Part shown: in pieces, positions 17,593-26,530 of the stretch
Position numbering within the stretch: the first letter of the stretch is position 1
How the letters are laid out: every line of letters begins with the position of its first letter
Source: Bacteroidaceae bacterium
Lineage (GTDB): Bacteria; Bacteroidota; Bacteroidia; Bacteroidales; Bacteroidaceae
DNA: 64,000 bases
Direction: 5' to 3'
NCBI GenBank assembly: GCA_017429525.1
Contig: JAFROT010000035.1
Span: forward strand, 45,328 to 109,327
Program-made: the position numbers and the translations under genes
The notes under the pieces: generated by a model
The model's database searches: none
What the model was told of the DNA's origin: nothing
What the model saw: the letters and a program-made list of their open reading frames with translations, nothing else

Positions 17593-18411
17593 TTACTTGG
17601 TGACGGCGATGACGACTGCTACGACGCTGGAGATGACGGCTACGATGCTGGCACCGGCGCTGAGGAAGGTGGTGAAGGCCGAGCTCTTCACGTTCTGGCT
17701 CTTGTTGGGTTCTACGTAGATGAGGTCGTTCTGCTGGACGTAGAAGGCGGGGCTCTGGAAGATGTTGGTGTCGGTAAGGTCGAGCTCGTAGCGCATGCGC
17801 TGTCCGTTCTCCTCACGATAGAGCGTCACTTTGCGACGGAGGGCCTGGTCGCTGACATCGCCGCACTGCGAGAGTACATCGAGGACCGTGTTGCGCTCGG
17901 AGTTGAGGGCTACGACATGCGGTTGCTTGACCGCACCCATGACAGCCACGCGGGCGTTGAGCAGACGGACCGTCACGTCGGGGTTCTTGATGATGTTCTT
18001 GCCGGAGATGGTGTTTTCGATGGCCACGGCTGCCTGGTCGCAGGTCAGACCGCCCACGTGCACCATGCCGATGACGGGCAGCTTCACGTCGCCATTGTTG
18101 TCGATGGTGTAGCCGTAGACCGAGCCCATCGAGCCCGTGGTGCCGTAGCTCATGTTGGCTCCGTTGCGCACGCCGGCGCCGAGGGTGATGTCCTGATTGA
18201 ACACCTCCAGCAGTTCGGGGTTGTCGCAGGTCACCTTGATCAGGATCTGGTCGGCAGGCTTCAGGTGCATCTCGTACTTCTGCAGGATTTGCTGGGCCTG
18301 CTGGAACATATCCTCAGAGCCTTGGAAGTAGACGATTTTCTTGGAACTCACGCATGAGGTGAGGCAGACGACCGCAGCGATGGCTACGGTCAGCGAGGCG
18401 AATTTCTTCAT
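17593..18411 (-). CDS. Polysaccharide export lipoprotein (Wza/BexD-like)
   Basis: A 272-residue lipoprotein (signal ending CLTSC) of the outer-membrane polysaccharide export family. The Poly_export domain covers about residues 45-140 (LKPADQILIKV, then GYTIDNNGDVKLPVIG). One SLBB-type domain follows (VRLLNARVAVMGAVKQPHVV). A hydrophobic C-terminal helix (FLSAGASIVAVISSVVAVVIAV) could anchor or cross the membrane. Such proteins normally sit beside a Wzc-type kinase and glycosyltransferases, but none are here, so it is an orphan copy that may serve a locus elsewhere. A consensus promoter precedes it. Confidence 0.9.
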   Translation of the reverse strand: MKKFASLTVAIAAVVCLTSCVSSKKIVYFQGSEDMFQQAQQILQKYEMHLKPADQILIKVTCDNPELLEVFNQDITLGAGVRNGANMSYGTTGSMGSVYGYTIDNNGDVKLPVIGMVHVGGLTCDQAAVAIENTISGKNIIKNPDVTVRLLNARVAVMGAVKQPHVVALNSERNTVLDVLSQCGDVSDQALRRKVTLYREENGQRMRYELDLTDTNIFQSPAFYVQQNDLIYVEPNKSQNVKSSAFTTFLSAGASIVAVISSVVAVVIAVTK

Positions 18412-18442
18412 TGTCTGTAGTGTTTTAGTCAGTTTAGTGGCG

Positions 18443-18474
18443 CAAAGGTAGTAGTTTCTTTTGAAAGCCCCAAA
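18443..18474 (-). promoter_or_regulatory. Promoter of the polysaccharide export gene
   Basis: On the minus strand TTTG (18471-18474), a 20-base spacer, then TACCTTTG (18443-18450). This is a full consensus match about 30 bases before the start codon. Confidence 0.75.
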
Positions 18475-18543
18475 AAATCTGAAAGAAAAAGCGCTGCGGA
18501 GGTTCCGCAGCGCTCATTATGTTGTATGTACAAGTAAGTCAGC

Positions 18544-21500
18544 TTACTTGACCAACACCTTCTGTACGGTGCCGTCGGCACGACGTACGATGTTGATGCC
18601 ACGACGGAGCGTGCTTGCCTGGCGGCCATCGATGGTGTAGATGGTCTTGGCAGCAGCGTTGGTCTCAGCAGCAATGCCTTCGACTGCATCGGGAGCCTCG
18701 GTGCCGAGGTACGTCAGCTTGAAGTTGTCGACAGCCACCCAGTTGCAGTTAGCATCTTCGACGAGGACACCTACGGTGGTGAGGTCCTTGCCATTGGAGT
18801 AGAAGTCGAGTGTGAAGGTGGTCGGGGTAGCGTTCTCAGCCTGAACGACGATGGACTCCTTGCGCGAAGCGTCGCCGATGCTTGCCCAGAGGTAGACACC
18901 CTTGAGTTCCTCGCTGAGACCGCCAGCACTACTCTGGTTGACAGCGTAGCCGTCAACGCTCAGCTGATAGTAGCCTTCGGGAAGGGCAGTAGCGATGGTC
19001 TGAGCAATCGTACCGTTGTTGAGGTGCGTGCTGGGACGCCAAGCCTCGATGAAGTGCTCGATGGAGAGACCAGTCTCCTCGTTAGCGTAGGAAGCGCTCT
19101 GATAGCCTTGGTTCTGACCCACGGTGATGGTGCTGCCATCCTCGGCAACTTCGGTACCCGTGATGGTCCAGTAGTTGGCATTGCCAAGCTCGAAGTCGGG
19201 GTTGTTCAGCACGGCAGTGATGTCGTCACCGGGCTCAGCCGTAGCAACGATAGCGGGGATGAAGCCTTCAGTCATCTTCTTGATGTACTCCTTCATCTCT
19301 TCGACGCTCTCGAAGGAGTCAGAGCTAATCTTGTCGTCGACCTCGGCGAGCAGGTTGAGGTAATCCTCGTCGGTGATTCCAGCTGCGTCAGCCTTGTCCT
19401 GATAGTTCTGGTGAGTGCTCATCACCTCGTTGGCAACAGTCTGACATTCCTTCACCTCGTCGATGATGTTCTTGAGGTCTTCGAGCAGAGCGAGAGCCTC
19501 GTCGGTGTTGGTGATGTCGTCGCTCTTCTCCACGCGAGCAAGGACGTCGCTTGCCTTAGCGAGAGTAGAGGGAGTCGTAATGCTATTGCTGAGCATGTCT
19601 TCGAGAGCAGCACCGCGCTCCTGAATCTCCTCGATGATAGGAATGATGCTCTCCTTACCGAGGTAGGTGAGGGTGAAGTTATCCCAGAGGATCCAGAGGT
19701 TGGTAGCGTTGCACTTCACGCCGATGGTGAGGTCGCCGCCCGTGTGGTAGATGTTGACGGTGTTGAGGTAGAAGGGCTGATCGGTCATCGGGTTGGTGGC
19801 CTCGAAGTAAGCCTTTGCACCTTCCATGGAGTTGGGCTGATAGCCAAGACCGTCGGAACGGGGGGTGTCATAAGGCCAACCGCCGCCGCTGATCTTATGG
19901 CCTTCGTCATCTGTGCCATCGCCCAGGAGAGCGTACTCGCTATACTCTTCGGTGATCTCCATGAACTTCTTCTCGGAGACACCAGCGTAGAGCACCATGT
20001 CGTTCTCGCCGCCATCGATGCGGACGAAGCCCTGAACGCCAATCTGGTAGGAACCAGCGGGCAGGTTCTTGATGGTCTGGTGGATATCAACAGCGCCGTG
20101 ATATCTTTCGATGTTGTGGTACGTAGCGGAGAGTTCAGTCAGCTGACCGTTGGTGATTTCCCAACCAGGAACAGACGTACCGGTGAGGTCACGACCGCTA
20201 CCCTGAGAGAAGTCAGCGTTCTTGATGAGAACGGTGAGGTTGTCACCGGACTTGATCTTCTCGGGATCGTTGAGGAACTCAGCGATGAGCTCGTCAACCT
20301 TGCCCTGAATGCTTTCGAGGTCAGCCTCGGTGAGCGTACCAGCGTTGAAGGCCTCGGTGAGTTCAACTTCAGCCCAGTCGGTGATGTTGTCCTGCAGCTC
20401 CTGCCACTGACCAGCGTTGTTCAGGTCCTGAGCGGTGAGCATAGCCTTGTTGTAGACATCCTGGAACTTCTTGTAGAGCGTCTCAGAGGCCTCGAGGTCT
20501 GCAGTAGCCTTGCCGAGATTCTCGACAGCTGCCTTCATGTCGTCGCCACTGCCATTGATGAGGGCAACCTTGGCTTCGTTAAGCGTAGCGTTGAAGGCAT
20601 CGATGACCTCCTGGTTGGCGTTCAGGATACCCGTGTCCTCAATGTTGTTGCCAACGATGAGGTCTTGTTTCTCTTCTGCCTTAGCGATAGCTTTTTCCAG
20701 ACCCTCCTTGTTGGGGTCTTCCTGCATAGCGCCGATAGCAAAGAGCTTGAAGTTGTCGGCGGAAATCCAGTTACAGTTGGTGTTCTCGACGAGCAGACCA
20801 ACGAGGAGCTTGTCAGCGTTGAAGTCGAACTCGAAGGTGTAGTGTTGAGGCATGTATTCACCTGTCTGAACGGGGTTCTTAGGATTGTAGATATTGTAGG
20901 AACCTGTGCTGGTGAAGATATATACACCCGTGAGCTGATCAACAGGAATCTGATTGCTCTGCTGGCAAGCAGTAGCGTCCATCTCGAGACGATAGCGGCC
21001 TGCAGGCAGACCTGTAATCCACTGACCTGCATAGCCATTGCCAAGGTGATCGGGCTGAGGAATCCAACACTCGAGGAAGTTGGTGATGGCGAGACCCGTC
21101 TCAGAGTTGGTATCGGTACGGTTCTGTTGACCGATGTTCTGACCTGTGATGGTGATTTCCCATCCCGGAGGAGTCTTACCATTGTCGCAGCTGGCGGAGA
21201 AGTCGGGGTTCGTCATCACGTAGCTGGTGACGTCGAAGGGCTCTTCCTCGCTGGAGTGAGCAATACCATAAGCTACAGCCAGGGGCTTGATAGCCTCCTT
21301 GAGGGCATCGTTGGCAGCGTTGATCTCAGCAACGGTAGCCTCGGCGTTGTTGTAGACAGCACCAGCCTCAGTGGCATCGGCACCGTACTTGTCAGCCTCG
21401 AGCAGGGTGTTGTAGAGCGCGTTCTTGGCGTTGTAGACTTCCATGGCAGCCTTGTAGGCATCGAAGGATGCAACGTAGTCGCTGGCAGCAACCTCCTCGA

Positions 21501-22176
21501 TGTAGGCGCGGATGGACTCAGCATCGTCAGCGGAGACGAACTTCCACAGCGCAGAAGCATCAGCGTTGTTCTGCAGGTCGGTCCAGGTGTAGAACGTCTG
21601 AGCAGAAGCGAGGTTGGGGAGGTGTACACCATAGACGATGGAGTTGCCTTCCTGACCGTCGAGGGGCAGCATCTCGTAAGCGTCGCCCACCTTGTTGAGG
21701 GTCCAGAAGCCGTTCTTGTCGGTATCGCGACGACCGGAGTTACCATCAACCCAAGCGGCATTGCCTTCGTGGCAGAGGTACTGGTCGTTGGCCGACTTGT
21801 TAGTGTTCACGTTCATGATCTGCCATGTGCCGGCCAGGGTCTCGTCCTCGAGGTAATCAGCCACGGGGTCAGTCTGGTGGAGCAGGAAGGGAAGGATGGT
21901 GTTCTTGTTGGTACCGACGTTCCAGGTGGGATCGCTGGTGGTGAGAATAGCAGCCGTCGTGGTGACAGCGCGTGTACCCCAATCCATACCGCAACCCAAG
22001 AACTGGCCTGTGCCAACGTTGTAGATGTAGTAGGTACCTTCGGTCTCGGGCTCTACCCATGTGCCATTATACTGGGGCATCGTGGGGAGACTGGGCTTTG
22101 TGGGCGCGTCCCAAGCGAAAGCACTCATACTCATCATCATTGCGCCTGCAAGCGCGAAGAGTAACTTGTGTTTCAT
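18544..22176 (-). CDS. Giant secreted multidomain surface protein with C-terminal sorting tail (paralog 1)
   Basis: A 1210-residue exported protein with a signal peptide (residues 1-21, MMSMSAFA). Near the N-terminus, YYIYNVGTGQFLGCG resembles a lectin-like opening. At least three beta-rich modules follow, each with an NPDF...W motif and a later WVAVDNFKL or similar closing strand, suggesting carbohydrate-binding-like folds. Helical FIVAR-type linkers rich in Ala, Glu and Lys separate them. The last ~35 residues (IYTIDGRQASTLRRGINIV onward) are almost the same as in the protein at 46299-49907 and look like a type IX-style C-terminal sorting signal. No enzymatic motif is seen. Likely role: surface adhesion or glycan binding (inference). 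Confidence 0.8.
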   Translation of the reverse strand: MKHKLLFALAGAMMMSMSAFAWDAPTKPSLPTMPQYNGTWVEPETEGTYYIYNVGTGQFLGCGMDWGTRAVTTTAAILTTSDPTWNVGTNKNTILPFLLHQTDPVADYLEDETLAGTWQIMNVNTNKSANDQYLCHEGNAAWVDGNSGRRDTDKNGFWTLNKVGDAYEMLPLDGQEGNSIVYGVHLPNLASAQTFYTWTDLQNNADASALWKFVSADDAESIRAYIEEVAASDYVASFDAYKAAMEVYNAKNALYNTLLEADKYGADATEAGAVYNNAEATVAEINAANDALKEAIKPLAVAYGIAHSSEEEPFDVTSYVMTNPDFSASCDNGKTPPGWEITITGQNIGQQNRTDTNSETGLAITNFLECWIPQPDHLGNGYAGQWITGLPAGRYRLEMDATACQQSNQIPVDQLTGVYIFTSTGSYNIYNPKNPVQTGEYMPQHYTFEFDFNADKLLVGLLVENTNCNWISADNFKLFAIGAMQEDPNKEGLEKAIAKAEEKQDLIVGNNIEDTGILNANQEVIDAFNATLNEAKVALINGSGDDMKAAVENLGKATADLEASETLYKKFQDVYNKAMLTAQDLNNAGQWQELQDNITDWAEVELTEAFNAGTLTEADLESIQGKVDELIAEFLNDPEKIKSGDNLTVLIKNADFSQGSGRDLTGTSVPGWEITNGQLTELSATYHNIERYHGAVDIHQTIKNLPAGSYQIGVQGFVRIDGGENDMVLYAGVSEKKFMEITEEYSEYALLGDGTDDEGHKISGGGWPYDTPRSDGLGYQPNSMEGAKAYFEATNPMTDQPFYLNTVNIYHTGGDLTIGVKCNATNLWILWDNFTLTYLGKESIIPIIEEIQERGAALEDMLSNSITTPSTLAKASDVLARVEKSDDITNTDEALALLEDLKNIIDEVKECQTVANEVMSTHQNYQDKADAAGITDEDYLNLLAEVDDKISSDSFESVEEMKEYIKKMTEGFIPAIVATAEPGDDITAVLNNPDFELGNANYWTITGTEVAEDGSTITVGQNQGYQSASYANEETGLSIEHFIEAWRPSTHLNNGTIAQTIATALPEGYYQLSVDGYAVNQSSAGGLSEELKGVYLWASIGDASRKESIVVQAENATPTTFTLDFYSNGKDLTTVGVLVEDANCNWVAVDNFKLTYLGTEAPDAVEGIAAETNAAAKTIYTIDGRQASTLRRGINIVRRADGTVQKVLVK

Positions 22177-22464
22177 AAAGCAGTTAATAATTAATTAGTT
22201 GAATGATTAAAAATGGTTTGGTAAACGTTTCTTTTTGGGTGCTTAAAGGGTATAATCGGCCCTAAGTGGTGGCAAAATTACACTTATTCCGCGAACGGCA
22301 CTCAGATTAGATGTTAAAAGTGCGTCCGTTTAAAGATTATTAACAAATAGAGGGCTTTTCACCGATAGTTGCAAGTTGATAATAAGTTCTCGCGCGCATG
22401 TGTACGCGTGGAAATAGAATAAGGTGTAGCGGTGAGGAAAGACTGTCGTGACAGCAGGGAGTGT
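22177..22464. other. Intergenic leader region of the giant surface protein
   Basis: 288 bases without a gene. A minus-strand TAATTTTG box at 22273-22280 is a plausible -7 element for the surface protein, giving a leader of about 95 bases. No clear -33 partner is seen. A TCGCGCGCATGTGTACGCG stretch lies near 22390, downstream of the hydrolase stop. Confidence 0.4.
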
Positions 22465-23622
22465 TCAGCGGTGGAGGCTGACGGTGAGCCGTGCCGGGCA
22501 GGCGTAGGCTGGGTCGGCATGGAAGGCGATGCACTCGCGCATCGTCTCTGCCGCTCGCGGTAGCCGGCCGTGGAAGAGCGTGCGACCCTGATAGCGCACG
22601 GTGACGCGGCGGTCGAGGTCGACGAGTCGGTCGGAGAGCCAGAAGGTGAGCTGCGAGTAGCTACATTCGCTGATGTCGATGACGTTGTCCTGACAGGTGA
22701 GGCGCACACGCTGGTAGCGACGGAGCTCGTCGGCAGGCGCTGTCAGCCAGTAGAAATGCTGGCGCAGCACTTCCTCTTGCTGCCAGACGATGGTGCGCGG
22801 GTAGGGGTTGCGCTGGTACTGCGCCATCCAGGGCAGGGCGAGGGTGTCGGCCCGGAGCATCCAGTGGCCCATGCCCTGCATGATGTGCGTCTCGTGGCGG
22901 TAGCCCTCGGGGTCGGTGCGCTGCAGGGAGTCGAGTTGGAGTCCGCGCTCAGCGTCCCGGCGGTTGCGGTCGTAGGCAGCATCGTCGGCGCCGCACCAGA
23001 TCATGAAAGGCGTGTTGCGGAGGTTCAGCAGGGAGACGTCGCCGGGGTGGCCTGCCATCATCGAGGCGGCAGCCCAGTGGTCGGCCATACGGGGCGCCAT
23101 GCGCCATAAGCCGTCGCCGCCTGCCGAGTAGCCCAGCAGATAGACTTTGTCGGGGTTGACGTCGAGGTGGGCTACGCACATGGCAATCAGTCGTTCGTAG
23201 AGACCGTCCAGGAGCGGCTTGAACCACATGTCCCAGTCGTTGTAAGGCGCACGGGGTGCTATGTAGACGCCTTCGGCAGGACGGTAGAGGCGCTTCTGGT
23301 TCTCCCATTGCTGGTCGTTGACGGAAGCGGGCGCGCTGCCGCCGCCATGCAGCGAGATCCATAGGCTGCGTCCGTCGGCAGGGCGCTCGCCATAGACGGC
23401 AGACCAGATGGGCATGGTCAGCGTGTCGGACTTGACGAGGCTCTGCTGCCATTCGTCGGCCGTTAGCTGACGCGTCTGCATGCACCATTCTGCTATCAAC
23501 TGCTTAGCCTGCTCCTCAGCCTTACGCCTGGACAGGCCGCGGGCATGGGCTGACGTCGCCAGTAAGGCTGCTGCGAGGATAAGCGCCGCGCGCTGTAGTG
23601 AGTTCAGGAATGAGGCGTTCAT
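22465..23622 (-). CDS. Secreted alpha/beta hydrolase (esterase/peptidase-like)
   Basis: A 385-residue protein with a signal peptide (ending SAHA) and an alpha/beta-hydrolase fold. The oxyanion-hole region is ISLHGGGSAP. The nucleophile elbow is LLGYSAGGDG with Ser in GYSAG. An Asp in IWCGADDAAYDRN and a His in MQGMGHWML complete a likely triad. It resembles phospholipase/carboxylesterase or prolyl-oligopeptidase-like proteins. The substrate is unknown. It overlaps the upstream MFS gene by four bases (ATGA), so translation is coupled. Together with two AmpG-like permeases it may process cell-wall-derived or peptide material in the periplasm (inference). Confidence 0.82.
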   Translation of the reverse strand: MNASFLNSLQRAALILAAALLATSAHARGLSRRKAEEQAKQLIAEWCMQTRQLTADEWQQSLVKSDTLTMPIWSAVYGERPADGRSLWISLHGGGSAPASVNDQQWENQKRLYRPAEGVYIAPRAPYNDWDMWFKPLLDGLYERLIAMCVAHLDVNPDKVYLLGYSAGGDGLWRMAPRMADHWAAASMMAGHPGDVSLLNLRNTPFMIWCGADDAAYDRNRRDAERGLQLDSLQRTDPEGYRHETHIMQGMGHWMLRADTLALPWMAQYQRNPYPRTIVWQQEEVLRQHFYWLTAPADELRRYQRVRLTCQDNVIDISECSYSQLTFWLSDRLVDLDRRVTVRYQGRTLFHGRLPRAAETMRECIAFHADPAYACPARLTVSLHR

Positions 23623-25142
23623 GATGCTTGCTTCTTACCGTAGTCGGGGTCGATCTTGATGAGGGCTGAGACGGCGAAGGTGACGAGGCAGCATGCCATC
23701 ACCCACCAGAAGAAGCGTTGGTAGCCAAGGTGGTCGGCCATCCAACCGGCTATCATGCCCGGAATCATCATGCCGAGGGCCTGCATGGCGGTGCAGATGC
23801 TGAAGACGGCCGTCGAGCGCTCGCCTTGCGAGAAATAGACGAGGTAGAGCATATAGGCGGTGAAGCCGAAGCCGTAGCCGAACTGCTCGACGAATACGCA
23901 GAGGTTGACCGTCACCAGGGGAGCGTGGTCGCCGGCAGCGGCAAACGACGGGGCGGCATAAGCGAGATAGACGTAGACGAGGTCGGGGAGTGAGATGGCC
24001 AGCACCATCGGCCAGAGCCAGCGCTTGAGCCCATGGCGCGAGACGCACCAGCCGCCGAGCAGGCCGCCCAGCGTGAGCCCGATGATGCCTATGGTGCCGT
24101 AGACGAAGCCCACGGCCTCGGTGCTGAGAGCGAGTCCGCCAGCGTCGGCGCTATCGAGCAGGAACGGGTTGGCTATCTTGACCAGCTGCCCCTCGGGGAA
24201 ACGGAAGAGGAGCATGAAGAGGAGCGCCGTCAGGATATGTGGCTTGGTAAAGAAGGTGCGGAGGGCGAGCCAGAAGGCAGAGGACCCTCCCCCCGAGGAC
24301 CCTCCCCCCGCCCTCCCTTGTAGGGAGGGAGCAGAATGAGTTTGACTGGCTGACATGCTACTACGGCGGGTGTCGGCGGCGTCAATGGGTGATGAATCCG
24401 TTTGACTGGCTGACATGCTATGCTGGATGTCGGCGGCGTCAATGGGTGAGGCTGCTGAATCTGACTGACGGGCACTCTCCGTTTCACCACTTGTCAGGTA
24501 ATCACTCCCCTCCCTAAAAGGGAGGGGCAGGGGGGTGGGTCTTTGGGGGGTGGGTCTGGCTGGTCTAGGCAAAGCTATGCTATGCCACAACCACAAGGCA
24601 ACGAACAGGCCTGCCAGCACGAGGAAGGTGATGCTCCATGCCATCGGGACGGATTGGCTGTGCTCCAGCCAACCTGCGAGCATGACCAAGAGACCTTGCC
24701 CGAAGATGTTGCCGATGCGGTAGAAGGTGCTGCGGATGCCTACGTAGAGGCTCTGGTCGTGGGTGGAGAGCCCGAGGATGTAGAGACCGTCGGCAGCGAT
24801 GTCGTGGGTGGCGCTGGCAAAGGCCAGCAGCCAGAAGAAAGCCAACGAGCCCTTCAGCCAGTAGGAGGTAGGGAGCGTGAAGGCGATGCCCGCGAAGCCT
24901 GCGCCGATGAGCAGTTGCATCACGAGTATCCACCACCGCTCCGTCTTGATGGCTGCGATGAAGGGACTCCAGAGGGGCTTGATGACCCATGGCAGATAGA
25001 GCCAGGAGGTGTAGAGGGCGAGGTCGGTGTTGGAGAGGCCGAGACGCTTGTACATCGTTGTGGCGATGACCATCACGGCCACGTAGGGTAGCGCTTCGGC
25101 CAGATAGAGCGAAGGCACCCAGGCATAGGGCTTGTTCTTCAT
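23619..25142 (-). CDS. AmpG-like MFS permease with a repeat-expanded central loop
   Basis: A 507-residue inner-membrane transporter with about 12 helices. The opening, PSLYLAEALPYV, and the THDIAADG motif in the fourth helix are typical of AmpG-type muropeptide permeases. The loop between the two halves (about residues 195-285) is abnormally long and low in complexity, built from a duplicated segment SPIDAAD...SMSASQT and Ser/Gly-rich tail. At DNA level it coincides with G/C-rich palindromes at 24311 and 24507. The gene is still open, so the insertions preserved the frame. It overlaps both neighbours by four bases (proS operon). Substrate inferred only. Confidence 0.85.
   Translation of the reverse strand: MKNKPYAWVPSLYLAEALPYVAVMVIATTMYKRLGLSNTDLALYTSWLYLPWVIKPLWSPFIAAIKTERWWILVMQLLIGAGFAGIAFTLPTSYWLKGSLAFFWLLAFASATHDIAADGLYILGLSTHDQSLYVGIRSTFYRIGNIFGQGLLVMLAGWLEHSQSVPMAWSITFLVLAGLFVALWLWHSIALPRPARPTPQRPTPLPLPFREGSDYLTSGETESARQSDSAASPIDAADIQHSMSASQTDSSPIDAADTRRSSMSASQTHSAPSLQGRAGGGSSGGGSSAFWLALRTFFTKPHILTALLFMLLFRFPEGQLVKIANPFLLDSADAGGLALSTEAVGFVYGTIGIIGLTLGGLLGGWCVSRHGLKRWLWPMVLAISLPDLVYVYLAYAAPSFAAAGDHAPLVTVNLCVFVEQFGYGFGFTAYMLYLVYFSQGERSTAVFSICTAMQALGMMIPGMIAGWMADHLGYQRFFWWVMACCLVTFAVSALIKIDPDYGKKQAS
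24281..24550. repeat. REP-like palindromes and 60-bp duplication inside the MFS gene
   Basis: Two palindromes bracket a duplicated segment. The first is CCCTCCC/GGGAGGG (24311-24329). The second is CCCCTCCCT/AGGGAGGGG with a 3-base loop (24507-24527). TTTGACTGGCTGACATGCTA occurs at 24341-24360 and again at 24401-24420. The second palindrome and its G-rich flank closely resemble the copies at 60086-60175. All of it lies in the cytoplasmic-loop coding region. Confidence 0.75.
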
Positions 25143-26497
25143 GCAGCGGGAGTTTTAGTGGGGTAGGCCGACGCGAATCGGAAACCTAAGTAAGCGGCCA
25201 GCCAGGCGGGGATGGCCAAAAGCATGTCGATGAGGAAGAAGAGGTGGAAGCCGATGCGCTCGACGAGCCAGCCTGAGGAGGCTACGGCGGGCAACATGAC
25301 CAGCGAGATGAGCGGGATGTAGAGGTAGTTGATGGTGCTGCGATAGCGCTCGCCCGAGATGTAGCGGATGAAGACCATGCATGCGCTCAGGCCGAAACCG
25401 AAGAGCAGCTGAGCCGTGAACGTGGCGACGCAGAGGGGTGGCAGGCCCGTAGGCGGATAGAGGGTCATCAGGTAATAGACGACGGGCGAGAGGGGCATGG
25501 CCACGGCTTGCGGCCACATCAGGCGGTGACGCCAGTTGAGCCTGTAGCCGAGTCCTAAGCCGAGCGAGAAGGCCATCACGCCTACCGTGCCCTGCGCCCA
25601 GCCTATCCACTGCAGCGAGCAGCCCAAGCCACCAGCTGCCGACGGCGCTATCAAATAAAGTACGCGCGTGTAGAACATCAGCGACTGAGGCAGCAGGAAG
25701 AAGAAGAGGCAGAGGATGACGGTGAGCCAATGGGGCTTGTGGGCGATGCGGTCGATGACGTGGACTTCAGCCCTGACGGCATTGCCGAGCGAGTCGTTCT
25801 GGCGGCGGTCGCCAATGCGCGGCGAACGCAGGACGAAGAAGTTGTAAAGCACAATCAGCAGGTAGAACCCAGCCAGCAGGTAGATGGCGCTGCTCCACGA
25901 GAGGGCGATGGCATGGCGGCGGTTGTGGTAGAACACCTCGAGCGAGCCCACGACAACAATCATCACGCCGTAAGTGAAGATGGTGCTGGTCTGCGACGAG
26001 AACATCTTGGGGCTGTTGTAGAGGCGCTGCTGCCGCGGACGGAGCATGCGCTCGTAGTACATGCGGGCTGCCAGTTCGTGCCACGCGCAGAAGAGGCAGA
26101 GCACGAAGAGCGCCGCGAACACCAGGTAGCGGCTCTCTGCCGTGCCGTTGAAGCAGAAGGCCAGCACCACGAGCATCACGAAGATGGCGCCCTCGATGCC
26201 GCGCAGCACGTAGGCAAAGCGCCCCGTGTTGCGCACCTTCTGTCGCACGAAGGACTTCAGCACCCATGGCAGCGAGAGCAGCGCGCAGAGCAGCGTGCTG
26301 TAGGCCCAGCCAATCTTCAGCTGCAGAAACATCAACAGCGCCACGAACGTGATCATGGCGCTGGGAATGGCCTCGGCTGCAAAGAGCGTGGGCAGCCACA
26401 GCAGGCTCCCCTCACGCTGGCGCGACTCAACCCTTAGCTCCCTCTCGCGGACGGAGGGGGAGGCTGTTTCGGGCTGAGTGTTTCTTGCAGCAGGCAT
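25139..26497 (-). CDS. MFS permease, AmpG-related
   Basis: A 452-residue polytopic membrane protein with about 12 hydrophobic helices. It begins, after a 30-residue polar tail, with SLLWLPTLFAAEAIPSAMI, parallel to the start of the next gene's product, so the two are probably diverged duplicates. HELAARMYYE replaces the usual AmpG motif in the fourth helix, suggesting a different or altered substrate. It starts 33 bases after the proS stop and overlaps the next gene by four bases. Tandem permeases could form a heteromer or act on related muropeptides or peptides (inference). Confidence 0.82.
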   Translation of the reverse strand: MPAARNTQPETASPSVRERELRVESRQREGSLLWLPTLFAAEAIPSAMITFVALLMFLQLKIGWAYSTLLCALLSLPWVLKSFVRQKVRNTGRFAYVLRGIEGAIFVMLVVLAFCFNGTAESRYLVFAALFVLCLFCAWHELAARMYYERMLRPRQQRLYNSPKMFSSQTSTIFTYGVMIVVVGSLEVFYHNRRHAIALSWSSAIYLLAGFYLLIVLYNFFVLRSPRIGDRRQNDSLGNAVRAEVHVIDRIAHKPHWLTVILCLFFFLLPQSLMFYTRVLYLIAPSAAGGLGCSLQWIGWAQGTVGVMAFSLGLGLGYRLNWRHRLMWPQAVAMPLSPVVYYLMTLYPPTGLPPLCVATFTAQLLFGFGLSACMVFIRYISGERYRSTINYLYIPLISLVMLPAVASSGWLVERIGFHLFFLIDMLLAIPAWLAAYLGFRFASAYPTKTPAA

Positions 26498-26530
26498 GTT
26501 GACAAGTGTGTGTTGAGGCGGGTGCTTTCG

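Noticed and set aside
19024-22164. 1046-codon open frame opposite the giant surface protein
   Set aside because: Antisense shadow of a GC-rich gene. No signal peptide or domain, and the opposite frame has clear repeats and a sorting tail.
24033-24323. Plus-strand open frame over the permease loop
   Set aside because: Antisense to the MFS gene. Its composition simply reflects the repeats.
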